Shown piece by piece: positions 22,345 to 30,891 of a DNA stretch of 36,240 bases. Position numbers and translations under genes: made by a program. Numbering within the stretch: the first letter of the stretch is position 1; each line of letters starts with the position of its first letter. The notes beneath the pieces were generated by a model. It worked only from the letters and a program-made list of their open reading frames with translations, was not told where the DNA came from and did not search any database. Source of the stretch: an uncultured Alistipes sp. (GTDB lineage: Bacteria > Bacteroidota > Bacteroidia > Bacteroidales > Rikenellaceae); assembly GCA_937880705.1 (NCBI GenBank), contig CALGRZ010000105.1, positions 1-36,240 on the forward strand. Reading direction: 5' to 3'.

Positions 22345-24048
22345 ATGCAGAAGAGAATTATTGAGTGCGTACCCAACTTCTCGGAGGGTCGCAACCTTGA
22401 AACAATCAAGCAGATTACCGATGTTATCGACGCTGCAAAGGGTGTAAAACTCCTCGACGTCGATCCGGGTGAGGCAACAAACCGCACGGTGGTGACCTTC
22501 GTAGGTGAGCCCGAGGCAGTATGCGATGCTGCCGTAGCCGCCATCAAGCGCGCAACGGAGCTTATCGACATGCGCCAGCACAAGGGTGCACACCCCCGCA
22601 TGGGTGCCTGCGACGTATGTCCTCTGATTCCCGTGTCGGGCATCACCCTCGAGGAGTGTGCCGAGCTGGCTCGTGCCCTGGCAAAGCGTATCGCCGACGA
22701 GCTGAACGTGCCCACCTACTGCTACGAGGCTGCCGCCTTCAAGCCCGAGCGTCGCAACCTGGCCGTATGTCGTGCCGGCGAGTATGAGGCACTGCCCGAG
22801 AAGATGACCAACGAGGAGCGCAAGCCCGACTTCGGTGCTCGCCCCTATGATGAGGGTGTGGCACGCACAGGTGCTACGGCCGTAGGTGCCCGCGACTTCC
22901 TCGTAGCGGTAAACTACAACCTCAACACCACCTCGACACGTCGTGCCAACGCCATTGCGTTTGACGTGCGCGAGAAGGGTCGTCCCATGCGTGAGGGCAA
23001 CCCCATCACCGGTAAGATCATGAAGGACGAGAACGGCAACACCATCATGAAGCCCGGTACGCTGAAGGCCTGCAAGGCTATCGGCTGGTTTATCGAGGAG
23101 TATGGCATCGCCCAGGTGTCGATGAACATGACAAACCTCGCGGTAACACCCCTGCACGCCGCCTTTGACGAGGTATGCCGCGCGGCCGATGCGCGTGGTG
23201 TGCGCGTCACAGGTGCCGAGATCGTAGGTCTGGTGCCCAAGAGCGCGCTGGTAGATGCCGGCCGTCACTTCCTGCGCAAGCAGAACCGCTCGACGGGTCT
23301 GCCCGAGCGCGAGCTGGTACGCATCGCCATCGAGTCTATGGGTCTGTCGAACCTCAAGGAGTTCAAGCCCGAGGAGAAGGTCGTAGAGTATATCCTCGAG
23401 GCCGAGGAGCAGAAGGGCAAGAAGCGACTTGTGGATATGACCTGCACAGGCTTTGCCGAGGAGACCGCAAGCGAGTCACCCGCACCCGGTGGTGGTTCAA
23501 TCTCTGCATATATGGGTGCTCTGGCCGCTGCGCTGGGTACGATGGTTGCCAACCTCTCGTCACACAAGGCCGGCTGGGATGACCGCTGGGAGTTCTTCTC
23601 GAACTGGGCCGACAACGGCATGGGCGTGATGAACGAGCTGCTCTACCTCGTGGATGAGGACACCGAGGCCTTCAACAAGATCATGGCCGTATTTGGCATG
23701 CCCAAGTCTACCGACGAGGAGAAGGCTGCACGCGCCGAGGCTATGGAGGCTGCTACGCTCTATGCTACGCAGGTGCCCCTGCGCACGATGAAGGCTGCGC
23801 TGAAGTCATTCGACGTGGTACGCGCAATGGCCGAGGAGGGTAACCCCAACTCTGTATCGGATGCAGGTGTAGGTGCTCTGGCTGCCCGCTCGGCAGTGAT
23901 GGGCGCATGCCTCAACGTGAAGATCAACGCCGCTGGTCTTAAGGATCGCGCCGTAGCCGAGGCACTCGTAAAGGAGGCCGAGGAGATTCAGGCAAAGGCT
24001 ATCGAGGCCGAGAAGGAGATATTGGCCATCGTAGAGAGCAAGATTTAG
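22345..24048 (+). CDS. ftcD: Glutamate formimidoyltransferase / formimidoyl-THF cyclodeaminase fusion
   Basis: A 567-residue bifunctional enzyme. The N-terminal part (1 to about 300, starting RIIECVPNFSEGRN) transfers the formimino group of N-formimino-glutamate to tetrahydrofolate, and contains the KGAHPRMGACDVCPLIPVSG active-site region. The C-terminal domain (from about residue 362: LVDMTCTGFAEETASESPAP then GGGSISAYMGALAAALG) is the cyclodeaminase that releases ammonia and yields methenyl-THF. The vertebrate-type fusion is also found in Bacteroidetes. It completes the route histidine to glutamate with folate as one-carbon acceptor, so the separate formimidoylglutamase HutG is not needed. 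The gene precedes hutU by 23 bp. Confidence 0.96.
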   Translation: MQKRIIECVPNFSEGRNLETIKQITDVIDAAKGVKLLDVDPGEATNRTVVTFVGEPEAVCDAAVAAIKRATELIDMRQHKGAHPRMGACDVCPLIPVSGITLEECAELARALAKRIADELNVPTYCYEAAAFKPERRNLAVCRAGEYEALPEKMTNEERKPDFGARPYDEGVARTGATAVGARDFLVAVNYNLNTTSTRRANAIAFDVREKGRPMREGNPITGKIMKDENGNTIMKPGTLKACKAIGWFIEEYGIAQVSMNMTNLAVTPLHAAFDEVCRAADARGVRVTGAEIVGLVPKSALVDAGRHFLRKQNRSTGLPERELVRIAIESMGLSNLKEFKPEEKVVEYILEAEEQKGKKRLVDMTCTGFAEETASESPAPGGGSISAYMGALAAALGTMVANLSSHKAGWDDRWEFFSNWADNGMGVMNELLYLVDEDTEAFNKIMAVFGMPKSTDEEKAARAEAMEAATLYATQVPLRTMKAALKSFDVVRAMAEEGNPNSVSDAGVGALAARSAVMGACLNVKINAAGLKDRAVAEALVKEAEEIQAKAIEAEKEILAIVESKI

Positions 24049-24071
24049 TAACTGATAACACCTAAAATAAA

Positions 24072-26087
24072 ATGACCGACTTTCAGAAAGATATATTAGC
24101 GGGTATTCCCGATCCGCTGCCCGCGCCCAAGGCCTATGACCCCACGGCAAACCACGCTCCGAAGCGTAAGGACATCCTTACCGACGCGGAGAAGAAGCTC
24201 GCCCTGGCCAACGCCCTGCGTTACTTCCCCGAGAAGCACCACGCCGAGCTTGCACCCGAGTTTTTGGAGGAGCTCAAGACCTACGGCCGCATCTACATGT
24301 ACCGTCTGCGCCCCGACTACGAGATGTATGCACGCTCGATTGACGACTACCCTGCGCGCTCACGTCAGGCGGCAGCCATCATGCTGATGATCCAGAACAA
24401 CCTCGACAAGGCCGTAGCACAGCACCCCCACGAGCTTATCACCTATGGTGGCAACGGTGCCGTATTCCAGAACTGGGCACAGTACCGTCTGGCTATGAAG
24501 TACCTCGCCGAGATGACCGACGAGCAGACGCTGGTGATGTACTCGGGACACCCCCTCGGATTGTTCCCCTCGCACAAGGATGCACCCCGCGTGATTGTGA
24601 CCAACGGTATGGTCATTCCCAACCACTCGTCACAGGACGACTGGGAGCGTTTCAACGCCATGGGCGTGTCGCAGTATGGCCAGATGACCGCAGGTTCATA
24701 CATGTATATCGGCCCGCAGGGTATCGTACACGGCACCACGATCACCGTGATGAACGCTGCCCGCAAGCGCATGAAGCCCGGCCAGAAGGATCTGAAGGGT
24801 ATGCTCTTCGTAACCGCAGGTCTGGGTGGCATGTCGGGCGCACAGCCCAAGGCAGGTAACATTTCGGGCGTGGTGAGCATCACCGCCGAGGTAAATATCG
24901 CCGCTGCCGAGAAGCGTCATAAGCAGGGCTGGGTCGACGAGCTCTACTCATCGCTCGACGAGCTTATCCCCCGCGTAAAGCAGGCTGTCGAGAACAAGGA
25001 GGTGATCTCGTTTGCATACGTTGGCAACGTAGTAGACCTCTGGGAGCGTTTGGCCGAGGAGCAGATCAACGTAGACCTCGGCTCGGACCAGACATCGCTG
25101 CACAACCCCTGGGCCGGTGGCTACTACCCCGTAGGCTACTCGTACGAGGAGTCTAACCGCATGATGGCCGAGGAGCCCGAGCGTTTCCATGAGTGTGTAC
25201 GCGAATCGTTGCGTCGCCATGTGGCAGCCATCAACAAGCTCACCGCTCGTGGCATGTACTTCTTCGACTATGGCAACGCCTTCCTCTTGGAGTCATCGCG
25301 CGCCGGCGCCGACATCATGGGCGAGGATGGCAAGTTCCGCTACCCCTCATACGTTCAGGATATCATGGGCCCGATGTTCTTCGACTACGGCTTCGGCCCC
25401 TTCCGCTGGGTATGTACCTCGGGTAAGGAGGAGGATCTGATCACCTCGGACCGCATCGCTGCCGAGGTGCTCGAGGAGATGCTCAAGACATCGCCCGCCG
25501 AGATTCAGGGTCAGATGGAGGACAACCTCCACTGGATCCGTGAGGCCATGGCCAACAAGCTCGTCGTAGGCTCGCAGGCCCGCATCCTCTATGCCGACTC
25601 GGAGGGTCGTACACGCATCGCCTTGGCCTTTAACGAGGCTATCAAGCGTGGCGAGATCTCGGCACCCATCGTGCTGGGTCGTGACCACCACGACGTATCG
25701 GGTACCGACTCACCCTACCGCGAGACCTCGAACATCTACGATGGCTCGCAGTTCTGTGCCGACATGGCCGTACACAACGTCATCGGCGACTCGTTCCGTG
25801 GCGCAACGTGGGTATCGATCCACAATGGTGGCGGCGTAGGCTGGGGCGAGGTGATGAACGGTGGCTTCGGTATGGTCATCGACGGCTCGGAGGAGTCGGC
25901 ACGCCACATCGAGGAGATGCTGCTGTGGGATGTCAACAATGGTATCGCACGTCGCAGCTGGGCACGCAACGAGGGCGCAATGTTTGCCATCAAGCGTCAG
26001 ATGGAGCGCACACCTCTGCTGAAGGTTACGCTCCCGAACCTCGCCGACATGTCGCTCATCGAGAAGGTTTACAACGAAAACAAGTAG
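24072..26087 (+). CDS. hutU: Urocanate hydratase
   Basis: The second enzyme of histidine breakdown: it adds water to urocanate to give imidazolonepropionate, using tightly bound NAD+ as electrophile. At 671 residues it belongs to the long form (like animal UROC1), rather than the form of about 555 residues in Bacillus and Pseudomonas. Visible blocks are LITYGGNGAVFQNWAQYRL, YSGHPLGLFPSHKDAPRVIV, TAGLGGMSGAQPKAG, YSYEESNRMM, FGPFRWVCTSGKEEDL, and SIHNGGGVGWGEVMNGGFGM near the C-terminus. It lies between ftcD and hutH in one transcript. No truncation or frameshift seen. Confidence 0.97.
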   Translation: MTDFQKDILAGIPDPLPAPKAYDPTANHAPKRKDILTDAEKKLALANALRYFPEKHHAELAPEFLEELKTYGRIYMYRLRPDYEMYARSIDDYPARSRQAAAIMLMIQNNLDKAVAQHPHELITYGGNGAVFQNWAQYRLAMKYLAEMTDEQTLVMYSGHPLGLFPSHKDAPRVIVTNGMVIPNHSSQDDWERFNAMGVSQYGQMTAGSYMYIGPQGIVHGTTITVMNAARKRMKPGQKDLKGMLFVTAGLGGMSGAQPKAGNISGVVSITAEVNIAAAEKRHKQGWVDELYSSLDELIPRVKQAVENKEVISFAYVGNVVDLWERLAEEQINVDLGSDQTSLHNPWAGGYYPVGYSYEESNRMMAEEPERFHECVRESLRRHVAAINKLTARGMYFFDYGNAFLLESSRAGADIMGEDGKFRYPSYVQDIMGPMFFDYGFGPFRWVCTSGKEEDLITSDRIAAEVLEEMLKTSPAEIQGQMEDNLHWIREAMANKLVVGSQARILYADSEGRTRIALAFNEAIKRGEISAPIVLGRDHHDVSGTDSPYRETSNIYDGSQFCADMAVHNVIGDSFRGATWVSIHNGGGVGWGEVMNGGFGMVIDGSEESARHIEEMLLWDVNNGIARRSWARNEGAMFAIKRQMERTPLLKVTLPNLADMSLIEKVYNENK

Positions 26088-26113
26088 TCAAACACACTAA
26101 TTAAGAAGCTATT

Positions 26114-27610
26114 ATGATTCATTATATCAGTGCCGAAAGGCTCACCATTGCCCGCGTGGAGGAGATCCTCGCGAAGGGCTATAAGCTGGCTTTGAGCGAC
26201 GATGCCAAGGCTCGTATCAACCGCTGCCGCGACTACCTCGACAAGAAGATGGAGGATGCCGGCCGTCCCATCTATGGTGTTACCACCGGCTTCGGCTCGC
26301 TGTGCAACATCTCGGTAGAGAAGGAGGGTCTGTCGCAGCTGCAGAAGAACCTGATGATGTCGCACGCCTGTGGTACAGGTCAGCGCGTACCCTCGGAGAT
26401 TGCACGACTGATGATCCTGCTCAAGGTGCAGTCGCTGTCGTATGGTCACTCGGGCGTACAGCTCATCACCGTCGAGCGTCTTATCGAGATGTTTAACAAC
26501 AACATCATCCCCGTAGTCTATGAGCAGGGCTCGTTGGGTGCTTCGGGCGACCTCTCGCCTCTGGCACACATGTGTCTGCCCCTCTTGGGCCTTGGCCATG
26601 TAGAGATCGACGGCGAGGTTGTCGAGGGTGCAGTGATGATGGAGAAGATGGGCTGGGAGCCTATCACACTCTGCTCGAAGGAGGGTCTTGCCCTTCTGAA
26701 CGGCACACAGTTCATGTCGGCATACGGCGTTTACTCGCTTATCAACGCACAGCGCCTGAGCCGCTGGGCCGACCACATCGGCGCCATGTCGCTCGACGCC
26801 TTCGACGGCCGCATGGAGCCCTTCGAGCACAACGTACACGCCATACGTCCCCACAACGGACAGATTGAGACCGCACGCAACTTCCGCGAGATACTCTCTG
26901 GCTCGGAGATTGGTCGTCAGGCCAAGCAGCATGTTCAGGATCCCTACTCGTTCAGATGTATCCCCCAGGTACACGGTGCCTCGAAGGATACCATCGCCTA
27001 TGTAGCGAGCGTGCTGGAGACCGAGATCAACTCGGCTACGGATAACCCCACAATCTTCCCCGACAGCGACGAGGTAATCTCGGCAGGTAACTTCCACGGC
27101 CAGCCTATCGCCGTTGCTATGGACTTCCTGGCTATCGCCGTTGCCGAGTTGGGTAACATCTCGGAGCGTCGTACCTACAAGCTCATCTCGGGTGCACGCA
27201 ACCTGCCCAACTTCCTGGTTGCCAACCCCGGCCTCAACTCGGGCTTCATGATTCCGCAGTATACGGCTGCCTCTATCGTGAGCCAGTCGAAGGGTCTGTG
27301 CTGGCCCGCCTCGTGCGACTCAATACCCTCGTCACAGGGTCAGGAGGACCATGTAAGTATGGGCTCTAACGCCGCTACGAAGCTGTGGAAGGTGGTGCAG
27401 AACACCGAGCGTGTGCTGGCCATCGAGCTTATGAACTCGGCACAGGCACTGGAGTTCCGCCACATGGGTGGTCTAAGCTCATCGGCCTCGGTAGAGGCTA
27501 TGTATGAGGCCTACCGCAAGGAGGTGCCCTTCGTGGATAACGACACGGTGATGTACCCCCATATTGCAACATCGGTTAAGTTCCTCAACGACTATGAGCT
27601 TACTCGTTAA
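26114..27610 (+). CDS. hutH: Histidine ammonia-lyase
   Basis: This 498-residue enzyme removes ammonia from L-histidine to make urocanate, the first committed step. The MIO prosthetic group forms from Ala143-Ser144-Gly145 in GSLGASGDLSPLAH. Other motifs include YGVTTGFG near residue 57 and the catalytic region NPGLNSGFMIPQYTAAS. Length is close to the usual 500-510. The 3' end overlaps hutI by 17 bp, a sign of coupled translation. Downstream enzymes of the same pathway on both sides make an aromatic ammonia-lyase or aminomutase assignment unlikely. Confidence 0.97.
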   Translation: MIHYISAERLTIARVEEILAKGYKLALSDDAKARINRCRDYLDKKMEDAGRPIYGVTTGFGSLCNISVEKEGLSQLQKNLMMSHACGTGQRVPSEIARLMILLKVQSLSYGHSGVQLITVERLIEMFNNNIIPVVYEQGSLGASGDLSPLAHMCLPLLGLGHVEIDGEVVEGAVMMEKMGWEPITLCSKEGLALLNGTQFMSAYGVYSLINAQRLSRWADHIGAMSLDAFDGRMEPFEHNVHAIRPHNGQIETARNFREILSGSEIGRQAKQHVQDPYSFRCIPQVHGASKDTIAYVASVLETEINSATDNPTIFPDSDEVISAGNFHGQPIAVAMDFLAIAVAELGNISERRTYKLISGARNLPNFLVANPGLNSGFMIPQYTAASIVSQSKGLCWPASCDSIPSSQGQEDHVSMGSNAATKLWKVVQNTERVLAIELMNSAQALEFRHMGGLSSSASVEAMYEAYRKEVPFVDNDTVMYPHIATSVKFLNDYELTR

Positions 27611-28832
27611 AAACATAGGTACGCTTGTCGGCATTGACGAGAGCCATCGTCTGCGTGTCGAGGGCAAGGCCATGGCCGAGATCGGCATGATAGAGGGTGC
27701 ATGGTTACTCACCGACGGCGACCGCATCAAGGACTATGGCACTATGGATACGCTGCCCACGGTCGAGAACTGCGAGGTTCTCGACGCCGAGGGCGGCTGG
27801 CTCTTCCCCTCGTTCTGCGACTCGCACACACATATAGTATATGCCGGCAGCCGCGAGCAGGAGTTCTTGGATAAGATCAACGGCCTCTCATACGAGGAGA
27901 TAGCCAAGCGCGGTGGAGGCATCCTCAACTCGGCAGACAGACTGCACGACACGTCGGAGGATGAGCTCTACGACCAAGCCATGGAGCGTATCAACGAGAT
28001 TGTGGCCATGGGTACCGGACTTGTGGAGATCAAGTCGGGCTACGGCCTCACGCTGGAGGATGAGCTGAAGATCCTGCGTGTCATCCGCCGCATCCGCCAA
28101 ACAGCACCTCTGGAGGTGCGCGCCACATTCCTCGGTGCACACGCCGTGGGCCGTGCCTACCGTGGTCGCCAGGCCGACTATGTCGAGCATGTATGCCGCG
28201 ACATGATCCCCGCAGTGGCCAAGGAGGGTCTTGCCGACTTCGTGGATGTGTTCTGTGACCGAGGCTTCTTCACCGTCGAGGAGACGGCAAAGATTATAGA
28301 GACGGGTGCAAAGTATGGTCTGCGCGCAAAGATACACGCCAACGAGCTCGCCATATCGGGCGGTGTGGAGGTCGGCGTGGAGCATAAGGCCCTCTCGGTA
28401 GACCACCTGGAGTCTATGGGTGACGAGCAGATCGAGGCACTGCGTGGCTCGGAGACGATGCCCACGATGTTGCCCGGCTGCGCCTTCTTCCTCGGCATCG
28501 GCTATCCCCCTGCCCGCAAGATGATCGACTCGGGTCTTGCCGTGGCTCTCGCCTCGGACTTCAACCCGGGTACAGCACCCTCGGGCAATATGCGCTTTGT
28601 GGTGTCGCTCGGCTCCATAAAGATGAAGATGACACCGGCCGAGGCACTCAACGCCGCTACGCTCAACAGCGCATGCGCCATGGGCGAGAGCCGCGACTAT
28701 GGCTCGATCACGCGCGGCAAGGTGGCCAACTTCTACCTCACGAAGCCTCTGCCATCGCTGGCCTACCTGCCCTACGCACACCAGACACCCGTCATCAAGC
28801 GAGTGGTGCTCAAGGGTAAAGTTATTGACTAA
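27594..28832 (+). CDS. hutI: Imidazolonepropionase
   Basis: This 412-residue amidohydrolase opens the imidazolone ring to give N-formimino-L-glutamate, which FtcD then uses. The metal-binding start reads DSHTHIVYAGSREQEF; further blocks are IKSGYGLTLEDELKILRVI, AKIHANELAISGGVEVG (second histidine site), SVDHLESM, and ASDFNPGTAPSGNM with the metal-binding Asp. The frame is open from 27564, but MSLLVKNIGTLVGI at 27594 matches the family start. It overlaps the end of hutH and ends 14 bp before the nitroreductase gene. Confidence 0.96.
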   Translation: MSLLVKNIGTLVGIDESHRLRVEGKAMAEIGMIEGAWLLTDGDRIKDYGTMDTLPTVENCEVLDAEGGWLFPSFCDSHTHIVYAGSREQEFLDKINGLSYEEIAKRGGGILNSADRLHDTSEDELYDQAMERINEIVAMGTGLVEIKSGYGLTLEDELKILRVIRRIRQTAPLEVRATFLGAHAVGRAYRGRQADYVEHVCRDMIPAVAKEGLADFVDVFCDRGFFTVEETAKIIETGAKYGLRAKIHANELAISGGVEVGVEHKALSVDHLESMGDEQIEALRGSETMPTMLPGCAFFLGIGYPPARKMIDSGLAVALASDFNPGTAPSGNMRFVVSLGSIKMKMTPAEALNAATLNSACAMGESRDYGSITRGKVANFYLTKPLPSLAYLPYAHQTPVIKRVVLKGKVID

Positions 28833-28846
28833 ACAGTTTTTTAAGG

Positions 28847-29491
28847 ATGAATAGACTATTTAAGAGTACGCTATGCGCAGCTGTGGCCCTTGTTGCCACA
28901 GGCTGTGTGAATGTAAACAAGGATGTTAATGTGAAGGTCGTACCCTCAAAGGAGGAGGTTGTCATCGAGACAATCATGACACGCCGCTCGATACGCGACT
29001 ACAAGCCCGAGGCCGTAGACCGTGAGCAGATGGCCAAGATCATCGAGTGCGGCATCTACGCCCCCAGTGCAATGAACATGCAGCCCTGGGCCGTGCGTGT
29101 TGTCGATGCACCCGACTTCTTGGATGGTGTTACCGCCATTGCTGTGGAGCAGATGCCCCAGCTCGAGGAGCAGGAGAACTTCCGCAACTTCTTCCGCAAT
29201 GCCCCCACCGTCACCTTTATCGCCTGCCCCGAGCAGAGCTATAGTGGCGAGTATGACAGTGGCCTTCTGTCGGAGAATATGATGCTCTCGGCATGGTCTA
29301 TGGGCATCGGCTCGTGCTGTCTTGGCAGCGTGGTGCCCGTGATGAACTCGGAGGCCGCCAAGCCCTACATGGAGCGTCTGAACCTGCCCGAGGGCTACAA
29401 ACTATTGGTAGCCATCGCCTTTGGTTATCCGGCAGGTGACCCTCCCGCAGCTCCCGAGCGCGATGCTTCGAAGGCGTACTACGTCGAGTAG
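28847..29491 (+). CDS. Nitroreductase-family lipoprotein
   Basis: A 214-residue FMN-dependent nitroreductase-like protein with an apparent lipoprotein signal peptide: MNRLFKSTLCAAVALVATGC places the lipidated cysteine at residue 20. The domain begins IETIMTRRSIRDYKPEAVD, where the RRS.R segment binds FMN phosphate, and continues with APSAMNMQPWAVRVVD and the C-terminal IGSCCLGSV and VAIAFGYPAGDP. Such enzymes reduce quinones, nitro compounds or enones with NAD(P)H in the cytoplasm, so export is unusual. It is the last gene of the hut operon, 14 bp after hutI, and is followed by a terminator. Role in histidine use is not evident; it may process a pathway-related or host compound, or be a simple rider. 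Confidence 0.85.
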   Translation: MNRLFKSTLCAAVALVATGCVNVNKDVNVKVVPSKEEVVIETIMTRRSIRDYKPEAVDREQMAKIIECGIYAPSAMNMQPWAVRVVDAPDFLDGVTAIAVEQMPQLEEQENFRNFFRNAPTVTFIACPEQSYSGEYDSGLLSENMMLSAWSMGIGSCCLGSVVPVMNSEAAKPYMERLNLPEGYKLLVAIAFGYPAGDPPAAPERDASKAYYVE

Positions 29492-29510
29492 AACAGCGCA
29501 CCGTAACACT

Positions 29511-29549
29511 AAAAGGGCTGTCCAACAAGTATGTTGTGACAGCCCTTTT
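29511..29549. terminator. Bidirectional terminator between the hut operon and GtrA
   Basis: AAAAGGGCTGTC pairs perfectly with GACAGCCCTTTT around a 15-base loop that contains a further CAACA/TGTTG pairing. Suitable for convergent genes. Confidence 0.93.
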
Positions 29550-29569
29550 AGTGTATTAAAGGTACAGCA

Positions 29570-29950
29570 CTACGCACGGCGCAACACAAAGCGCACCATA
29601 AGAAAGTTTAGCGGGAAGGCTATGGTGTAGACCAGCGGTGTGATGATAATGTCGGGGAGTTGCAACCAACGGCACAGCCAGAAGCCACACATCTGGATGA
29701 TGTAGTAGAGCAGAGAGCTCACCGCGAAGCCTATGGCTCGCCTCAACGATGGTGTGGTACGAAAGGTGATGTAGTTCGAGAGGATAAAGTTTACGATCAT
29801 CCACGAGGCATAGCCCATCGTATAGGAGAACGAGGGGTGTACACCAAAGTGTATGAGTAGCAGGTAGACGACATTGTGAACGATGAACGACACTCCACCG
29901 ACCAGGACAAACTTCAGAAATTCGGCACCTGTTTTAGAGCCTTTCGACAT
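29570..29950 (-). CDS. GtrA family membrane protein
   Basis: A 126-residue protein with four hydrophobic helices and the GtrA-like start FLKFVLVGGVSFIVHNVVYL, then GYASWMIVNFILSNYITFR. GtrA proteins are thought to move or flip undecaprenyl-phosphate-linked sugars across the inner membrane for cell-surface polysaccharide modification. The frame could begin at 29980, inside plsY, but MSKGSKTGAEFLKF at 29950 is preferred and leaves a 10-bp gap after plsY. No glycosyltransferase gene is adjacent. Confidence 0.88.
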   Translation of the reverse strand: MSKGSKTGAEFLKFVLVGGVSFIVHNVVYLLLIHFGVHPSFSYTMGYASWMIVNFILSNYITFRTTPSLRRAIGFAVSSLLYYIIQMCGFWLCRWLQLPDIIITPLVYTIAFPLNFLMVRFVLRRA

Positions 29951-29960
29951 AGCCTTACCT

Positions 29961-30671
29961 CTATCTGCCACCCAGATCAATATCCTTGTTCTGATCCTCC
30001 TTGACCCATAGGTATATCTTGGACTCGGTACCCTCTCTTAAACGGCCTATGTTCTTGCGATGTGTCCACACGAGCAGTATGCCCACCACCCATGAGAAGA
30101 CGATAAAGGGAACGCTCACGAAGGGGGCTGCGGGGTTGTAGGTCATCGTCGAGAAGATCATCACCAACAGCGGATAACAGCATCCTGCGACGATCGACGC
30201 CAGCGACACATAGTGCCACACGGCAAATACCAGACACCACACACCGAAGCAGATGAGCACCAGCGGGGGATAGATACCCGTACCGGCACCCAGCAGCGTA
30301 GCCACGCCCTTACCACCCTTGAAGTTGGCAAAGATGGGGAAGATATGGCCCAGCACAACGGCTATGGTGGCGATGATGCGCAGGTTGATGAGCCAAGCAT
30401 CGTTGACCGAGTCGTCGAAACGCATCACCGAGGTGAGGGTCACGGCAGCAAAGCCCTTAAAGTAGTCGATGATAAATACGGGGATGGCGGCACGCTTACC
30501 CAGCACACGCAGCATGTTTGTTGTGCCGGCATTCTTCGAGCCATGCTCGCGAATATCTATGCCATAATATTTCTTGCCAATCCACACTGCGCTGGGTATT
30601 GAACCGAGCAGGTAGGCAAAGATTACAAGCGTAAAAGCGCAGTAGTATGTTAGGATTCCCCAGTCTTGCAT
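29961..30671 (-). CDS. plsY: Glycerol-3-phosphate acyltransferase PlsY
   Basis: PlsY uses acyl-phosphate to acylate glycerol-3-phosphate, the first step of phospholipid synthesis, within the inner membrane. The 236-residue protein has the family motifs in order: LLGSIPSAVWIGK, EHGSKNAGTTNMLRVLGK, and GHIFPIFANFKGGKGVAT, and ends with HRKNIGRLREGTESKI. Hydrophobic segments number about five to seven as in relatives; the C-terminus is extended by about 20 charged residues. A two-part promoter lies upstream and gtrA follows after 10 bp. Confidence 0.96.
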   Translation of the reverse strand: MQDWGILTYYCAFTLVIFAYLLGSIPSAVWIGKKYYGIDIREHGSKNAGTTNMLRVLGKRAAIPVFIIDYFKGFAAVTLTSVMRFDDSVNDAWLINLRIIATIAVVLGHIFPIFANFKGGKGVATLLGAGTGIYPPLVLICFGVWCLVFAVWHYVSLASIVAGCCYPLLVMIFSTMTYNPAAPFVSVPFIVFSWVVGILLVWTHRKNIGRLREGTESKIYLWVKEDQNKDIDLGGR

Positions 30672-30733
30672 ATTAATGTCTATTTAGCTGATTATAAGCG
30701 AACAAGATTATAATCACAGGTTAAGAATTTCTA

Positions 30734-30763
30734 CAAAGTTACAAAAAATAAGTTAACTTCAAA
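30734..30763 (-). promoter_or_regulatory. Promoter of plsY-gtrA
   Basis: Minus strand: TTTG (30763-30760), 18-bp spacer, TAACTTTG (30741-30734), an excellent match to the Bacteroidetes consensus, about 63 bp upstream of plsY. Confidence 0.75.
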
Positions 30764-30822
30764 ATTTTATGACAACATATTGGGTAGTTACGCCACGGCA
30801 CACACATTTTTTACAGACAATG

Positions 30823-30853
30823 CTTGTCGTTTCAAAAATTATTACTATCTTTG
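30823..30853 (+). promoter_or_regulatory. Promoter of the yitT-like gene and miaB
   Basis: CTTG (30823-30826), 19-bp spacer and the exact TATCTTTG (30846-30853), 38 bp before the ATG at 30892. It is divergent from the plsY promoter within a 220-bp AT-rich region that contains no other gene. Confidence 0.65.
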
Positions 30854-30891
30854 GTAGTTAGAAATGAATAAAAACACAATATTGCATATTT

